Shown piece by piece: positions 28,642 through 37,135 of a stretch of 64,000 nucleotides of DNA. The notes beneath the pieces were generated by a model that saw nothing but the letters and a program-made list of their open reading frames with translations, was not told the DNA's origin and searched no databases. Each line of letters starts with the position of its first letter. Within the stretch, counting starts at the first letter, position 1. The position numbers were made by a program, and so were the translations under genes. The DNA comes from Ralstonia pickettii DTP0602 (GTDB lineage: Bacteria; Pseudomonadota; Gammaproteobacteria; Burkholderiales; Burkholderiaceae), in contig CP006669.1 of assembly GCA_000471925.1 (NCBI GenBank), forward strand, positions 248,001 through 312,000, in the 5' to 3' direction.

Positions 28642-30144
28642 ATGGATGAAATGAATGCATTGATGGGCGGATTCGCTGTCGCCCTGTCCTGGCAGAACGT
28701 CGGCCTGATGTTCGTCGGCATCCTGCTGGGTATCGTGGTGGGCGTGCTGCCCGGGCTGGGCGGCCCGAACGGCGTGGCGATCCTGCTACCACTGACGTTC
28801 TCGATGGATCCGGTGTCCGCCATCATCATGCTGTCCTGCATCTACTGGGGCGCATTGTTCGGCGGGGCGATCACCTCGATCCTCTTCAATATCCCGGGCG
28901 AGGCGTGGTCGGTGGCCACGACCTTCGACGGCTATCCGATGGCGCAGCGTGGCGAAGCCGGCAAGGCCCTGACCTCGGCCTTCACCGGCTCCTGCCTGGG
29001 CGCGCTGGCCGGGGTGCTGCTGATTACCTTCCTGGCGCCGATGGTGGCGAAGTTCGCCCTGCGCTTCGGCCCGCCGGAGTTCTTCGCGGTGTACCTGCTG
29101 ACGTTCTGCAGCTTCGTCGGCATGGGCAAGGAGTCCAAGCCGAAGATCCTGATCGCGATGTGCCTGGGCTTTGTGCTTGCGGCGGTGGGCATGGATACCG
29201 TGTCCGGTACGCTGCGCATGACGTTCGGCTCCACCGAGATGCTGCGCGGATTCGACTTCCTGGTGGCCGTGATCGGGCTCTTTGGCATCAGCGAGATCTT
29301 GATGACCATGGAAGAAGGCGTTGCCTTCCGCGGCAAGCAGGCGCGTATCGACCTGAAGGTGGTGCTGAAGACCTGGGCCGAGCTGCCGCGATACTGGATG
29401 ACCGTGATCCGGTCATCGGTGATTGGCTGCTGGCTCGGCATCACCCCGGGCGGCGCCACGGCGGCTTCGTTCATGGGCTATGGCGTGGCCAAGCGCATGG
29501 CAAAGGATCCCGATTCGTTCGGCAAGGGCAACGTCGAAGGCGTGGTGGCGCCCGAAACCGCCGCGCACGCCGCCGGCACCAGCGCGCTGCTGCCGATGCT
29601 GGCACTGGGCATCCCGGGCTCGGCTACCGCCGCGGTCCTGCTGGGCGGACTGATGATCTGGGGTCTGCAACCGGGCCCGCTGCTGTTCGCCGAGCAAGGG
29701 CCATTCGTCTGGGGCCTGATCGCCAGCATGTACCTGGGCAATATCGTCGGGCTGATCGTCGTGCTGTCCACGGTGCCGCTCTTTGCGGCGATCCTGCGCA
29801 TTCCGTTCTCGATCATCGCGCCGCTGATCCTGGTGATCTGCGCGATCGGCGCCTATACGGTCAACGGTGCACTGTTCGACGTCTGGCTGATGCTGATTTT
29901 CGGCGTCGTGGGCTACATCCTGAAGAAGCTCGACTATCCGCTTGCGCCAATGGTGCTGGCCCTGGTCCTTGGCGACCGCGCGGAAGACGCGTTCCGCCAG
30001 ACCATGCTGGTGTCGTCCGGCGAGATTGGCATCTTCTGGTCGAACGGCCTGGTGGGAACGATCATGAGCCTGGCGCTCTTCGTGCTCGTGTGGCCGCTGG
30101 TGAGCGACCTGCGCATGCGTGCGCGGGCCAGGCGGCCGGCTTGA
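28642..30144 (+). CDS. TTT large permease subunit TctA
   Basis: This 500-residue permease has about 11-12 transmembrane segments. It shows the TctA signatures GVLPGLGGPNGVAILLPLTF near the N-terminus, GALFGGAITSILFNIPGE, and the second repeat motif TPGGATAASFMGYGVAKR with PEVA-like APETAAHAAGTSALLPMLALG. It uses ion gradients to import the acid bound by the receptor. The start at 28642 is supported by AAGGAG seven bases upstream. It is the last gene of the operon; an intrinsic terminator follows at 30191. Confidence 0.94.
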   Translation: MDEMNALMGGFAVALSWQNVGLMFVGILLGIVVGVLPGLGGPNGVAILLPLTFSMDPVSAIIMLSCIYWGALFGGAITSILFNIPGEAWSVATTFDGYPMAQRGEAGKALTSAFTGSCLGALAGVLLITFLAPMVAKFALRFGPPEFFAVYLLTFCSFVGMGKESKPKILIAMCLGFVLAAVGMDTVSGTLRMTFGSTEMLRGFDFLVAVIGLFGISEILMTMEEGVAFRGKQARIDLKVVLKTWAELPRYWMTVIRSSVIGCWLGITPGGATAASFMGYGVAKRMAKDPDSFGKGNVEGVVAPETAAHAAGTSALLPMLALGIPGSATAAVLLGGLMIWGLQPGPLLFAEQGPFVWGLIASMYLGNIVGLIVVLSTVPLFAAILRIPFSIIAPLILVICAIGAYTVNGALFDVWLMLIFGVVGYILKKLDYPLAPMVLALVLGDRAEDAFRQTMLVSSGEIGIFWSNGLVGTIMSLALFVLVWPLVSDLRMRARARRPA

Positions 30145-30190
30145 GTCCTGGGGAGAGTCAGGCGACCTGACCGGTGAATGAGCTTGTGTT

Positions 30191-30225
30191 GCCCGCGCAT
30201 GGATCGCATGCGCGGGCATTTTTTT
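30191..30225 (+). terminator. Rho-independent terminator of the catabolic operon
   Basis: The 11-base arms GCCCGCGCATG (30191-30201) and CATGCGCGGGC (30207-30217) around loop GATCG are followed by seven T. It lies 47 bases after the TctA stop. Confidence 0.9.
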
Positions 30226-30371
30226 CGGGCCATGCCGTCGATGTGGCAGCAAATGTCGCTTGCGCCAGTCGCGAACGCGCACCTACGATGTTTTGTGTCT
30301 CCCTGGCGCCAACGTGGGCAGGCCAGCGCTCGGCGCGCCGGGAGCGGCCATATCCGGAGAGGCGTGCATTA

Positions 30372-30626
30372 TCATGAGAGCCCTTGAGTTGCGGCAGCTA
30401 TGGTAAGCGGTACTGACAAAATGACTTTCTGAGTTGGCGCCAGCAGCTGATGCAGCAGCACGATCGCCGGGGGGCAGTTGCACTGCTGGGCGACGCTTTG
30501 GGCCAAAGGCCATTGGTGACGGTGCCGTTGCTTTTTGCGTTCCACCAGCATGGCGATTTCCCAGGCGGAGATCGCCGAAACGAGCTGGGGATATGAGCTA
30601 CCGGGTCGGTGCCTATTTTCACACAC
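30372..30626 (-). pseudogene. Probable VapC (PIN-domain) toxin remnant
   Basis: The frame contains LVSAISAWEIAMLVERKK, the typical second conserved block of VapC-type PIN ribonucleases. The first acidic block is absent and the rest of the frame departs from the family. No VapB antitoxin gene is evident. It is best read as a fragment of a toxin-antitoxin locus in a debris zone next to an IS. Confidence 0.4.
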
Positions 30627-30747
30627 GCGTTATTGTGGCCTGTCGCGCCGGCGGATCGCCAAGGCGACAGGTGTGAGTGTTGGCGCCGTGTCGCAATACG
30701 CGGGGTTGGTGGCCCAGGGCGAGGGCAAGGCCAAGCTGGAAGCCTAG
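30609..30747 (+). pseudogene. HTH fragment, possibly of an IS21-type IstA transposase
   Basis: About 35 residues (CGLSRRRIAKATGVSVGAVS then QYAGLVAQGEG) look like the N-terminal helix-turn-helix of IstA-like transposases or a resolvase-type HTH. There is no catalytic part. It partly overlaps the opposite-strand toxin fragment. Confidence 0.35.
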
Positions 30748-30903
30748 GCTGTCACCGACTGGCTTGTGGCCTCCAGGTGCAGCACCACGCCACCAGCGGG
30801 GTGACGGTGGTGGACGGCGGCGCAAGGCCGGCGGTCCGGCGCAGACCGCGAAGGATGAATAGGACAATGAACAGGGGGGCGCCTGCCGCCGCTCTAAACC
30901 CGG

Positions 30904-32028
30904 ATGACCGCAGTGACGACGACGGTAGCGATGACAGAAGGAAGTGAGCGGGCGAAGGCGATCCGCTGGATCCAGGCCCAGTTGGCCGAGTACGGGTTGA
31001 CCATGGAGGAACTGGAGGCGGCGGGGTGCTTTGATCCGCCGCCGGGGAACGGCACCGATTGGGATAGCGGATTTCCCCCAAATCAGAAAATCCACCGAAC
31101 ATTGAAGGGATTCCGACCAGTGGTGCGACAGTCCTTCGGTAGAACGTGGTGGGGCGAGCAATGGCTCAATGCCCTGACACACATCGACTACGACAATCGT
31201 CTGCCGCGCGGGCGGACCTACGCGAACAAAGGGGCGGTCAAGGATCTTGTCGTCAGGGCCGGGACGATCCACGCCCAGGTACAGGGCTCCCGGCCACGTC
31301 CCTACCAGGTGACGATCACAGTGCCGCCGCTTTCCGCCAAGGATTCCGCACGGCTTCTGGACGCCATCGCCGCCGAGCCCACCGTGATCGCCCGGATGCT
31401 CAACCGGGAACTGGATCCGTCGGTGCTGGACCACGCGCGCAATCTTGGGATTTCCGTCTTCCCCGCCCGGTGGAAGGACCTCGATATGCAATGCTCCTGC
31501 CCCGATTGGGCCGTGCCTTGCAAGCACCTGGCTGCTGTGATTTACCTCCTGAGCCGGGAAATCGACGGCAATCCGTTCCTGGTGTTCTCGTTGCGAGGGG
31601 TTGACCTCGCGAAAGCCTTGAAATCGCGCGACATCCACCTGGAGCCGGCAGCTGGGGCTGTCCTGCCCACATTAACCGAACTGCTGCCGACAAACGCAGA
31701 GACACTGGCTGATGCGGGGGATCTTGCTGCGCTTGATCAGCTTGATCTGTCCGGGATTCCGGACCTGTCCGGTCCACTGCTGCACGTGCTGCCGGCCCAA
31801 CCCACGTTCTTTCCCAACGGAGATTTTCGTGAGACATTGCGGCGTGTGCTGGCACGAGTGGGCAAGGCGGCGCGACAAGCAATGGATGCCGGCGCCGGCG
31901 ACGCACAGAGTGTCACGTTCTCCGGTGATGATCGGCTGGCGATTGTACTGGACGCAAGATTGCACGCTTCGGTGTTCGGCACGAAGGACGTCACCACCAT
32001 CGATGCGCTGGAAACGGCATTGAGCTAA
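30904..32028 (+). CDS. SWIM zinc-finger protein, C-terminus cut by an IS element
   Basis: The 374-residue product has a SWIM zinc finger with Cys197, Cys199, Cys206 and His208 (MQCSCPDWAVPCKHLAAVIY). It is preceded by the domain typical of SWIM proteins that accompany SNF2-type helicases (VRQSFGRTWWGEQWLNALTH). SWIM fingers bind DNA or protein. The TAA stop (32026-32028) is the first three bases of the IS256-family element, so the native C-terminus was lost on insertion. The partner helicase gene is not present on the right side of the IS. Whether the shortened protein functions is unknown. Confidence 0.8.
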   Translation: MTAVTTTVAMTEGSERAKAIRWIQAQLAEYGLTMEELEAAGCFDPPPGNGTDWDSGFPPNQKIHRTLKGFRPVVRQSFGRTWWGEQWLNALTHIDYDNRLPRGRTYANKGAVKDLVVRAGTIHAQVQGSRPRPYQVTITVPPLSAKDSARLLDAIAAEPTVIARMLNRELDPSVLDHARNLGISVFPARWKDLDMQCSCPDWAVPCKHLAAVIYLLSREIDGNPFLVFSLRGVDLAKALKSRDIHLEPAAGAVLPTLTELLPTNAETLADAGDLAALDQLDLSGIPDLSGPLLHVLPAQPTFFPNGDFRETLRRVLARVGKAARQAMDAGAGDAQSVTFSGDDRLAIVLDARLHASVFGTKDVTTIDALETALS

Positions 32029-33448
32029 AGTCGAAACTGGTGTACGGGCGGGGAATTTGAGGCGCGGAGTAGAGGGCGGTGGAGCTTTCCGCTGAGAATC
32101 TGATTGTCGAGATCGGAAACCAGCACAAGAAAGGTCCACCATGAGCAAGGATAAAGGGAAAGAAGCAGTCGGTCTATCGGAAATCGGGCTTGGGCTCGAG
32201 GAGCTGATCAGGCGCGGGGCTCGGCGGGTCATCCAGGAGGCGATTGAAGTGGAGCTGGCAGAGCTGCTTGAGCAGTTCAGTAATGTCAAGACGTTGAGCG
32301 GGCAGCGCGCCGTGGTTCGCAATGGCTACCTCCCGGAGCGCGAGGTGCTGACGGGGGCCGGCCCGATTGCCGTGAAGGTGCCCAAGGTGCGCGATCGGTC
32401 CGGGTCTGGCGTGAAGTTCAACTCGGCGATCGTGCCGCCGTATGTGAGGAAGTCGCCGCGGGTGAGTGCAGCGCTGCCCTGGCTGTATCTGAAGGGAGTA
32501 TCGACAGGCGACATGAGCGAGGCGTTGTCGGTGCTGCTTGGTGAGGATGCCAAAGGGCTATCGGCCAACGTGGTGAGCCGATTGAAGGCGCAGTGGGCAG
32601 ACGAGCATGCGAGCTGGAATCAGCGTGATCTGTCGGCGGCGCGCCATGTGTATTGGTGGGTGGACGGCATCCACACGGGTCTGCGTAGCGAGGGATCGGA
32701 CGGGCAATGCCTGCTGGTCATCATCGGCGTTACGCCAGACGGCAGGAAGGAGCGCGTGGCGATCGGTGACGGCTATCGGGAATCGAAGGCATCGTGGGTG
32801 GAAGTACTGTTGGACCTGAAATCCCGCGGCCTGCAGGCTGGCCCGCTGGCGGCGGTCGGCGATGGCGCCATGGGATTCTGGGCTGCCCTGGAGGAGGTGT
32901 TCCCGGCCACGCGCGCCCAGCGTTGCTGGTTCCACAAGATGGGCAATGTCCTGAACGCCTTGCCCAAGTCCCAGCACGGCCGCGCCAAGGCAGATCTGCA
33001 GGCGATTTGGATGGCGGCCACCAGGGCAGATGCCTATGCTGCCTTCGATCGCTTTGCGACGATCTACGGCGCCAAGTACCCCAAGGCCACCGGCGTGCTC
33101 ACCAAGGACCGAGACAGCCTGCTGACCTTCTACGACTTCCCGGCCGAGCACTGGCAGCACATCCGCACGACCAACGCGATTGAGTCGACCTTCGCGACCG
33201 TGCGTCACCGCACGACGCGCACGCGCAATTGCGTGTCACGAGCGACTTTCCTTGGCCTGGCCTTCAAGCTGATCGAGGAAGCCGAGAAAACATGGCGCCG
33301 CATCAAAGGTGCCGAACACATCGAACTGCTCTTGAAGGGCGTCCCCTTCAAGGACGGTGCCCCGGCGCAAGACAATCCGCCGGTTCAGCAGAAACTCGCC
33401 GCCTGACGACCGGCCACGATCAACCTTCATACACCAGATTTGACTTTA
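32026..33448 (+). mobile_element. IS256-family insertion sequence
   Basis: The element is about 1,423 bp. The terminal inverted repeats read inward as TAAAGTCGAAACTGGTGTA on the left (from 32026) and TAAAGTCAAATCTGGTGTA on the right (from 33448), with two mismatches in 19. It holds a single intact transposase gene. The 8-base flanks (CATTGAGC and TCTCCTCC) do not match, so the expected target duplication is missing. It interrupts the SWIM gene. Confidence 0.88.
32141..33406 (+). CDS. IS256-family transposase (Mutator type)
   Basis: This 421-residue DDE transposase is full length. The likely catalytic triad is Asp175 (YWWVDGIHTG), Asp241 (AVGDGAMGFW) and Glu348 (TTNAIESTF). The family signature RCWFHKMGNVLNALP lies before the Glu. 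It starts at 32141 behind AGAAAGGTCC. It looks intact, so the element may be active. No second gene is present in the element. Confidence 0.95.
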   Translation: MSKDKGKEAVGLSEIGLGLEELIRRGARRVIQEAIEVELAELLEQFSNVKTLSGQRAVVRNGYLPEREVLTGAGPIAVKVPKVRDRSGSGVKFNSAIVPPYVRKSPRVSAALPWLYLKGVSTGDMSEALSVLLGEDAKGLSANVVSRLKAQWADEHASWNQRDLSAARHVYWWVDGIHTGLRSEGSDGQCLLVIIGVTPDGRKERVAIGDGYRESKASWVEVLLDLKSRGLQAGPLAAVGDGAMGFWAALEEVFPATRAQRCWFHKMGNVLNALPKSQHGRAKADLQAIWMAATRADAYAAFDRFATIYGAKYPKATGVLTKDRDSLLTFYDFPAEHWQHIRTTNAIESTFATVRHRTTRTRNCVSRATFLGLAFKLIEEAEKTWRRIKGAEHIELLLKGVPFKDGAPAQDNPPVQQKLAA

Positions 33449-33545
33449 TCTCCTCCTGCGCGCGGTCAGCATTGAGGGGACGGCTGGATGCCTGCTTAAG
33501 GCACCACTCGTCTTGGGTACTGCCCGCTTGCGAGGCCCTTGGTTT

Positions 33546-33572
33546 GCCCGCCTGTACGGCGGGCATTTTTTT
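33546..33572 (+). terminator. Rho-independent terminator
   Basis: GCCCGCC (33546-33552) pairs with GGCGGGC (33558-33564) and is followed by seven T. It lies right of the IS, and may have belonged to the interrupted SWIM/helicase locus. Confidence 0.8.
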
Positions 33573-33689
33573 CTGTGCCCCGGCCGGGCGCTTCGGCTAG
33601 CGCTGATTGCCGCCACACCGAGGCGCGAATCCCTGCCACCGGGGAAAGATGGCGCAATGCCCCGGAATGGCACCTCCTCAGGAGAGTTC

Positions 33690-34181
33690 ATGAGCAATCG
33701 TAGAAGTCTTGCTCTTGCCGCGTGCACGGCATTGGTTCTGATCTCGGGTGCGGCCAATACGGCGCAGGCTCAGGCCTTGCTGAAGCCCATTGCCTATCCG
33801 CTGAGAGGACAGTCGGCCTACCAGCAGGCCAACGACGATGGGGCCTGCTATGGCTGGGCCCGGCGGGAGACCGGCGTCGATCCGGCCCGAATAGCGAGCA
33901 CGCCAGCGCCGGTCATCCTGCCTGGCGGCGAGAGGATACGGGGCGCAGCGGGTGGGGCGGCTGCCGGGGCAGTGGTGGGTGCGATCGGCGGTGACGCGGG
34001 CAGGGGAGCTGCTGCGGGCGCGGCGGTCGGCACGGTCGCTGGTGGCGTCGCCCATCGCCAGCACCGCCGGCAGGCTGCAGCCATCAGCGCACAGGCGCAG
34101 GCCAGCAACGACTGGGCCATGACGTCGTACTGGCAAGCCTGGCGTGCCTGCATGGCGGGCCGCGGTTATTCAGTACAGTAA
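33690..34181 (+). CDS. Glycine-zipper periplasmic/outer-membrane protein
   Basis: This 163-residue protein has a signal peptide (residues 1 to about 27, ending AQAQ). A Gly/Ala zipper follows at about residues 86-120 (GAAGGAAAGAVVGAIGGDAG). The C-terminal part (WAMTSYWQAWRACMAGRGYS) is typical of small cell-envelope proteins with a YMxC-like region. Glycine-zipper segments insert in membranes. CAGGAGAG precedes the ATG at 33690. There is no operon partner, and the function is unassigned. Confidence 0.8.
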   Translation: MSNRRSLALAACTALVLISGAANTAQAQALLKPIAYPLRGQSAYQQANDDGACYGWARRETGVDPARIASTPAPVILPGGERIRGAAGGAAAGAVVGAIGGDAGRGAAAGAAVGTVAGGVAHRQHRRQAAAISAQAQASNDWAMTSYWQAWRACMAGRGYSVQ

Positions 34182-34249
34182 GGATCACGGAAGGTGGACT
34201 GGGCTGGCGTCAGCCGGTCCACCCCGGGAAGCAACACGTCGGAGGCGTC

Positions 34250-34726
34250 CTAGAGAACGGCGCAGGCTTCTGCACTGGCGGTAACGGCAAGATCTACCCG
34301 CGCATCATTGCGCAAGACTACGCAGAGGAAGTTGCCGATGGGTTCGCCAGCGTGAGGATCTTCCCGCCACAGGTGTGGCAGGGGTGCCGTCGAAGCATGT
34401 AGCTCGCCCCGTTCGGACGCGGCATGGGATTCCGTGCCGGCTATGGCATCGCTCCAGGTTATCGCGATGGGCCCCTCCGGCTTGGTGCCAAGGAAGCAGA
34501 AAGAAGGCGCCGACAGCGAGCGCCCCGACGCGGGTCCGGTCTCGCAAGGGCCGGCGCGTAATGCCAGCACGTCATGATCGGTCTGATTGACAGTGACGAT
34601 CTTTGTCCACGGCCAGGGCTCCTGGAACGGACTCCACGTCTCAGTGGTAGGGATTGCGCATCCGGAGATGGCGCTTGCTGTGGCAATGGCAATGACACAT
34701 GCAGAAATCGAGGAAACAGCATTCAT
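34250..34726 (-). CDS. Hypothetical lipoprotein
   Basis: This 158-residue protein begins with a lipoprotein signal peptide with lipobox ISGC (Cys23). The mature part starts with AIPTTETWSPFQEPWPWTKI, contains several Cys and His, and has no recognised domain. It diverges from the hypothetical gene at 34996. Coding character and the lipobox support it as real; function unknown. Confidence 0.6.
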   Translation of the reverse strand: MNAVSSISACVIAIATASAISGCAIPTTETWSPFQEPWPWTKIVTVNQTDHDVLALRAGPCETGPASGRSLSAPSFCFLGTKPEGPIAITWSDAIAGTESHAASERGELHASTAPLPHLWREDPHAGEPIGNFLCVVLRNDARVDLAVTASAEACAVL

Positions 34727-34995
34727 TGGATAGTCAATTCAGGTGAACCTGATATTCACCTGGGAGGGCATATGACGGCGCACAGGGTAAGCCGGCCTCG
34801 CCGTGGCGGCTATCAAAGGAATTCGAAATACCGGGCCACGCTTGGGGCGCATCCATTCGACGCGCCCTCACTTTCTAATTTCTTTGATAGCCCCGCCTGC
34901 GCCACCGGCATAAGGTGTGCACATTCACGTAGATGTGACTGGCCGCGCCGGTTTGCGTCGACGGTATCTGATCCACTTCGAAGGAAACTACAGGA

Positions 34996-35421
34996 ATGAT
35001 CAAGCACTGCCTTTCGGCTGTCTCGATAGCGGGCGCGGGCGCGCGCGGTCGTGGGGTGCCCAACCTTGTCATGGCCCTGCTGATTGCCGGCGCCGCGCAA
35101 TCGTACGCGCAGATCCTGCCCGCTCACGGGCAGCGAGACACCGTCGCGCAGCCGGAAGCCTGCTCAGGTACCGGCGCCGGCCTGCAATCTGCGGCCTGCC
35201 GTGCCGCCAGCAATCCCGACCAGAGCAAGTACAACCTCCTGTACGCGGACGATGTGCCAGCCGGCAAAAGCGAACCGTCTTCCGGGCCGGTTTCAGACAG
35301 CCCGTGCCGGAGCTGCCCGACGGATGCACAATCCGGCTGGCAAGCCGGGCGCATGCCGGACAGCGCCGCCAGCAGCAGCCGCAGCGAATCGGCGGGTACT
35401 ACCGCGACCAGCACACTGTAG
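34996..35421 (+). CDS. Hypothetical exported protein
   Basis: This 141-residue frame starts at 34996, with AAGGAAA about nine bases upstream. It has a plausible signal peptide (VPNLVMALLIAGAAQSYAQ, cleavage near residue 39 of the longer start). The mature part is low-complexity, rich in Ser, Ala, Asp and Cys. No domain recognised. It lies just upstream of the DUF3302 gene and could be cotranscribed with the efflux genes. An overlapping frame (34917-35543) is less likely. Confidence 0.4.
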   Translation: MIKHCLSAVSIAGAGARGRGVPNLVMALLIAGAAQSYAQILPAHGQRDTVAQPEACSGTGAGLQSAACRAASNPDQSKYNLLYADDVPAGKSEPSSGPVSDSPCRSCPTDAQSGWQAGRMPDSAASSSRSESAGTTATSTL

Positions 35422-35490
35422 TTCTCAACGCAGCCGAGTACCTGGCAAGTCAAACACCGGGCCCTGGTGCCCGATCTCTCTATTTCCCCG

Positions 35491-35946
35491 ATGAAACTGC
35501 GTCAATATCTGCTGGCGGGCCTTGGCCTGCTGGTAATGCATGAACCAGCGTTCGCCTCCTTCCTCAGCGGAAAGGCCCTGGAGAGCGCCGCCAATGCCAT
35601 CTCCTGGGTGGTGATGATATTCGTGCCGCTTGCAGCCATCTACCTGTTCTGGATGCTGCATATCTGGCCGGATAAGGTCGCCCACCGGAAGCAGCATCCG
35701 CAAAGGGAAGCCATCCATGCGCTATGCCTGCTTTCGCTCTTCTTCGGCGGACTGCTGTGGCCGATGGCCTGGCTCTGGGCACACACCAAGCCGGTGTTCT
35801 ACCGGGCGGCCTATGGCACCGACAAGCTGCCGGAAGATGAAGCGGCGCGAGGCGCGGGACATGCCCCCATCGGCCGTCCCGGGAACGTCGCGTCCCTGCG
35901 GGCGCCGGCACGCGGAGCCACGTCCGGCGCAGGGGAGCAGAGCTGA
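35491..35946 (+). CDS. DUF3302 inner membrane protein (YiaW-like)
   Basis: This 151-residue protein has an N-terminal hydrophobic segment with signal character and two further helices (about residues 36-55 and 77-98). They flank the DUF3302 hallmark IWPDKVAHRKQHPQREAIHA. In E. coli the DUF3302 gene yiaW is paired with the HlyD-like yiaV, and the same pairing is seen here with no gap (the next gene starts one base after the stop). It is probably an accessory of the efflux adaptor. The start is uncertain: ATG 35491 preferred over GTG 35467. Confidence 0.85.
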   Translation: MKLRQYLLAGLGLLVMHEPAFASFLSGKALESAANAISWVVMIFVPLAAIYLFWMLHIWPDKVAHRKQHPQREAIHALCLLSLFFGGLLWPMAWLWAHTKPVFYRAAYGTDKLPEDEAARGAGHAPIGRPGNVASLRAPARGATSGAGEQS

Positions 35947-37125
35947 ATGGATGCGCTGCTGCTTGCAATCTACGCGCTGGCCGTCTGGCTGGTCTTCTTC
36001 AAGTTCAAATGGCTACCATGGAACACGACTTCCATGGTCGTTGTGGTCACGATTCCGGTGGTCGCCCTGACGCTGCTGGTCCTGACGCTGAACGTGGTGG
36101 CGCCTTCGTCCCATGATGTCAGGGTGGTTGGCAAGGTCCTCCAGGTGGTGCCGCAAGTGCGGGGGCGTATTGTCGAGCTTCCGGCCGAGGGTAACCGGCA
36201 CTACAGCAAGGGCGATGTCCTGCTGCGCATCGACCCGACGCCGTATCAGGCCTCAGTCAAACAACTCGAGGGCAGGTTGATGGCGGACGATGCCGGGTTG
36301 GCTGAAGCGCAGGCAGCGGCGCGCCAACTCAGCGAATCCGTGCGCGGTGCGGCCGGCAAGGTTGCCACGGTGCAAGCCAAGCTGTCGCTCGCCCGCCAGC
36401 GCCTCAAGGAACATGAGGCCCTGCTTGCAGCAGGGGCCGGTTCGAAGTTCGACCGGGAAGATGCCCTGGCCCGGCAGCACGAGCTGGAAGGCGAACTGGT
36501 CAGTGCGCAAGCTGTCGAGGACGAGGCGCGGCAGAAGCTGTCGGCCAGGAGCCAGGGGGAATTCGCCGCCATCGCCACGGCGCGTGCCAAGCGTGCGGAA
36601 ACTGAAGTCATGCTCGACAACGCCCGATGGGAACTTGGCCAAACCGAGTACCGGGCGCCCGCAGACGGCAAGGTCGTGAACCTACAGGTGCGCGTGGGCA
36701 CGATGCTGGTCCCGTTTCCCTTCTCACCGGCATTCAGCTTCGTGGAGGATGAGCAGGAGGTGGTCGCCTTCTACAAGCAGAACGAGCTTTACAACGTCAA
36801 GGCGGGGGACGTTGCCGAGATCTACCTGCCGACGCATCCAGGTGAAATCATCAAGGCAAAGGTGGATTCGATCGTCTGGGCACAATCGCAAGGCCAGTTC
36901 GCGCAGGGCGGAATGATCCCGAACACTGGTGCCACGGAAGCAGTGCCGAACCGATTCGCGGTCAAGCTGGACCTGCGCGACGAATCGAAGGGCCAGATGC
37001 TTCCGGTCGGGGCAGTCGGCGCGGGTGCCATCTACACCACGCACATGAAGATGTTCCATATCGTTCGGATGGTCTTCCTGCGCGTCAGTTCCAAGCTGAA
37101 CTATCTGGTATTCAAGCTCCACTAA
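35947..37125 (+). CDS. HlyD-family membrane fusion protein (YiaV/EmrA-like)
   Basis: This 392-residue periplasmic adaptor has two N-terminal membrane helices (about 3-20 and 29-52). A biotinyl-lipoyl half-motif follows (VVGKVLQVVPQVRGRIVELP). Next comes a long coiled-coil hairpin (about 100-215, Ala/Glu/Arg-rich), then the second lipoyl half (YRAPADGKVVNLQVRVGTML) and a beta-barrel part. It bridges an inner-membrane component to an outer-membrane channel. It lies between the DUF3302 gene and a TolC-like gene. No MFS, ABC or RND pump gene is in the operon, so the energising partner is not obvious. Confidence 0.9.
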   Translation: MDALLLAIYALAVWLVFFKFKWLPWNTTSMVVVVTIPVVALTLLVLTLNVVAPSSHDVRVVGKVLQVVPQVRGRIVELPAEGNRHYSKGDVLLRIDPTPYQASVKQLEGRLMADDAGLAEAQAAARQLSESVRGAAGKVATVQAKLSLARQRLKEHEALLAAGAGSKFDREDALARQHELEGELVSAQAVEDEARQKLSARSQGEFAAIATARAKRAETEVMLDNARWELGQTEYRAPADGKVVNLQVRVGTMLVPFPFSPAFSFVEDEQEVVAFYKQNELYNVKAGDVAEIYLPTHPGEIIKAKVDSIVWAQSQGQFAQGGMIPNTGATEAVPNRFAVKLDLRDESKGQMLPVGAVGAGAIYTTHMKMFHIVRMVFLRVSSKLNYLVFKLH

Positions 37126-37135
37126 AGGCAAGCCT

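Noticed and set aside
34917..35543. 208-residue frame overlapping the hypothetical exported protein
   Set aside because: Arg/Gly/Ala-rich shadow composition, no signal peptide; the overlapping frame at 34996 is better supported.
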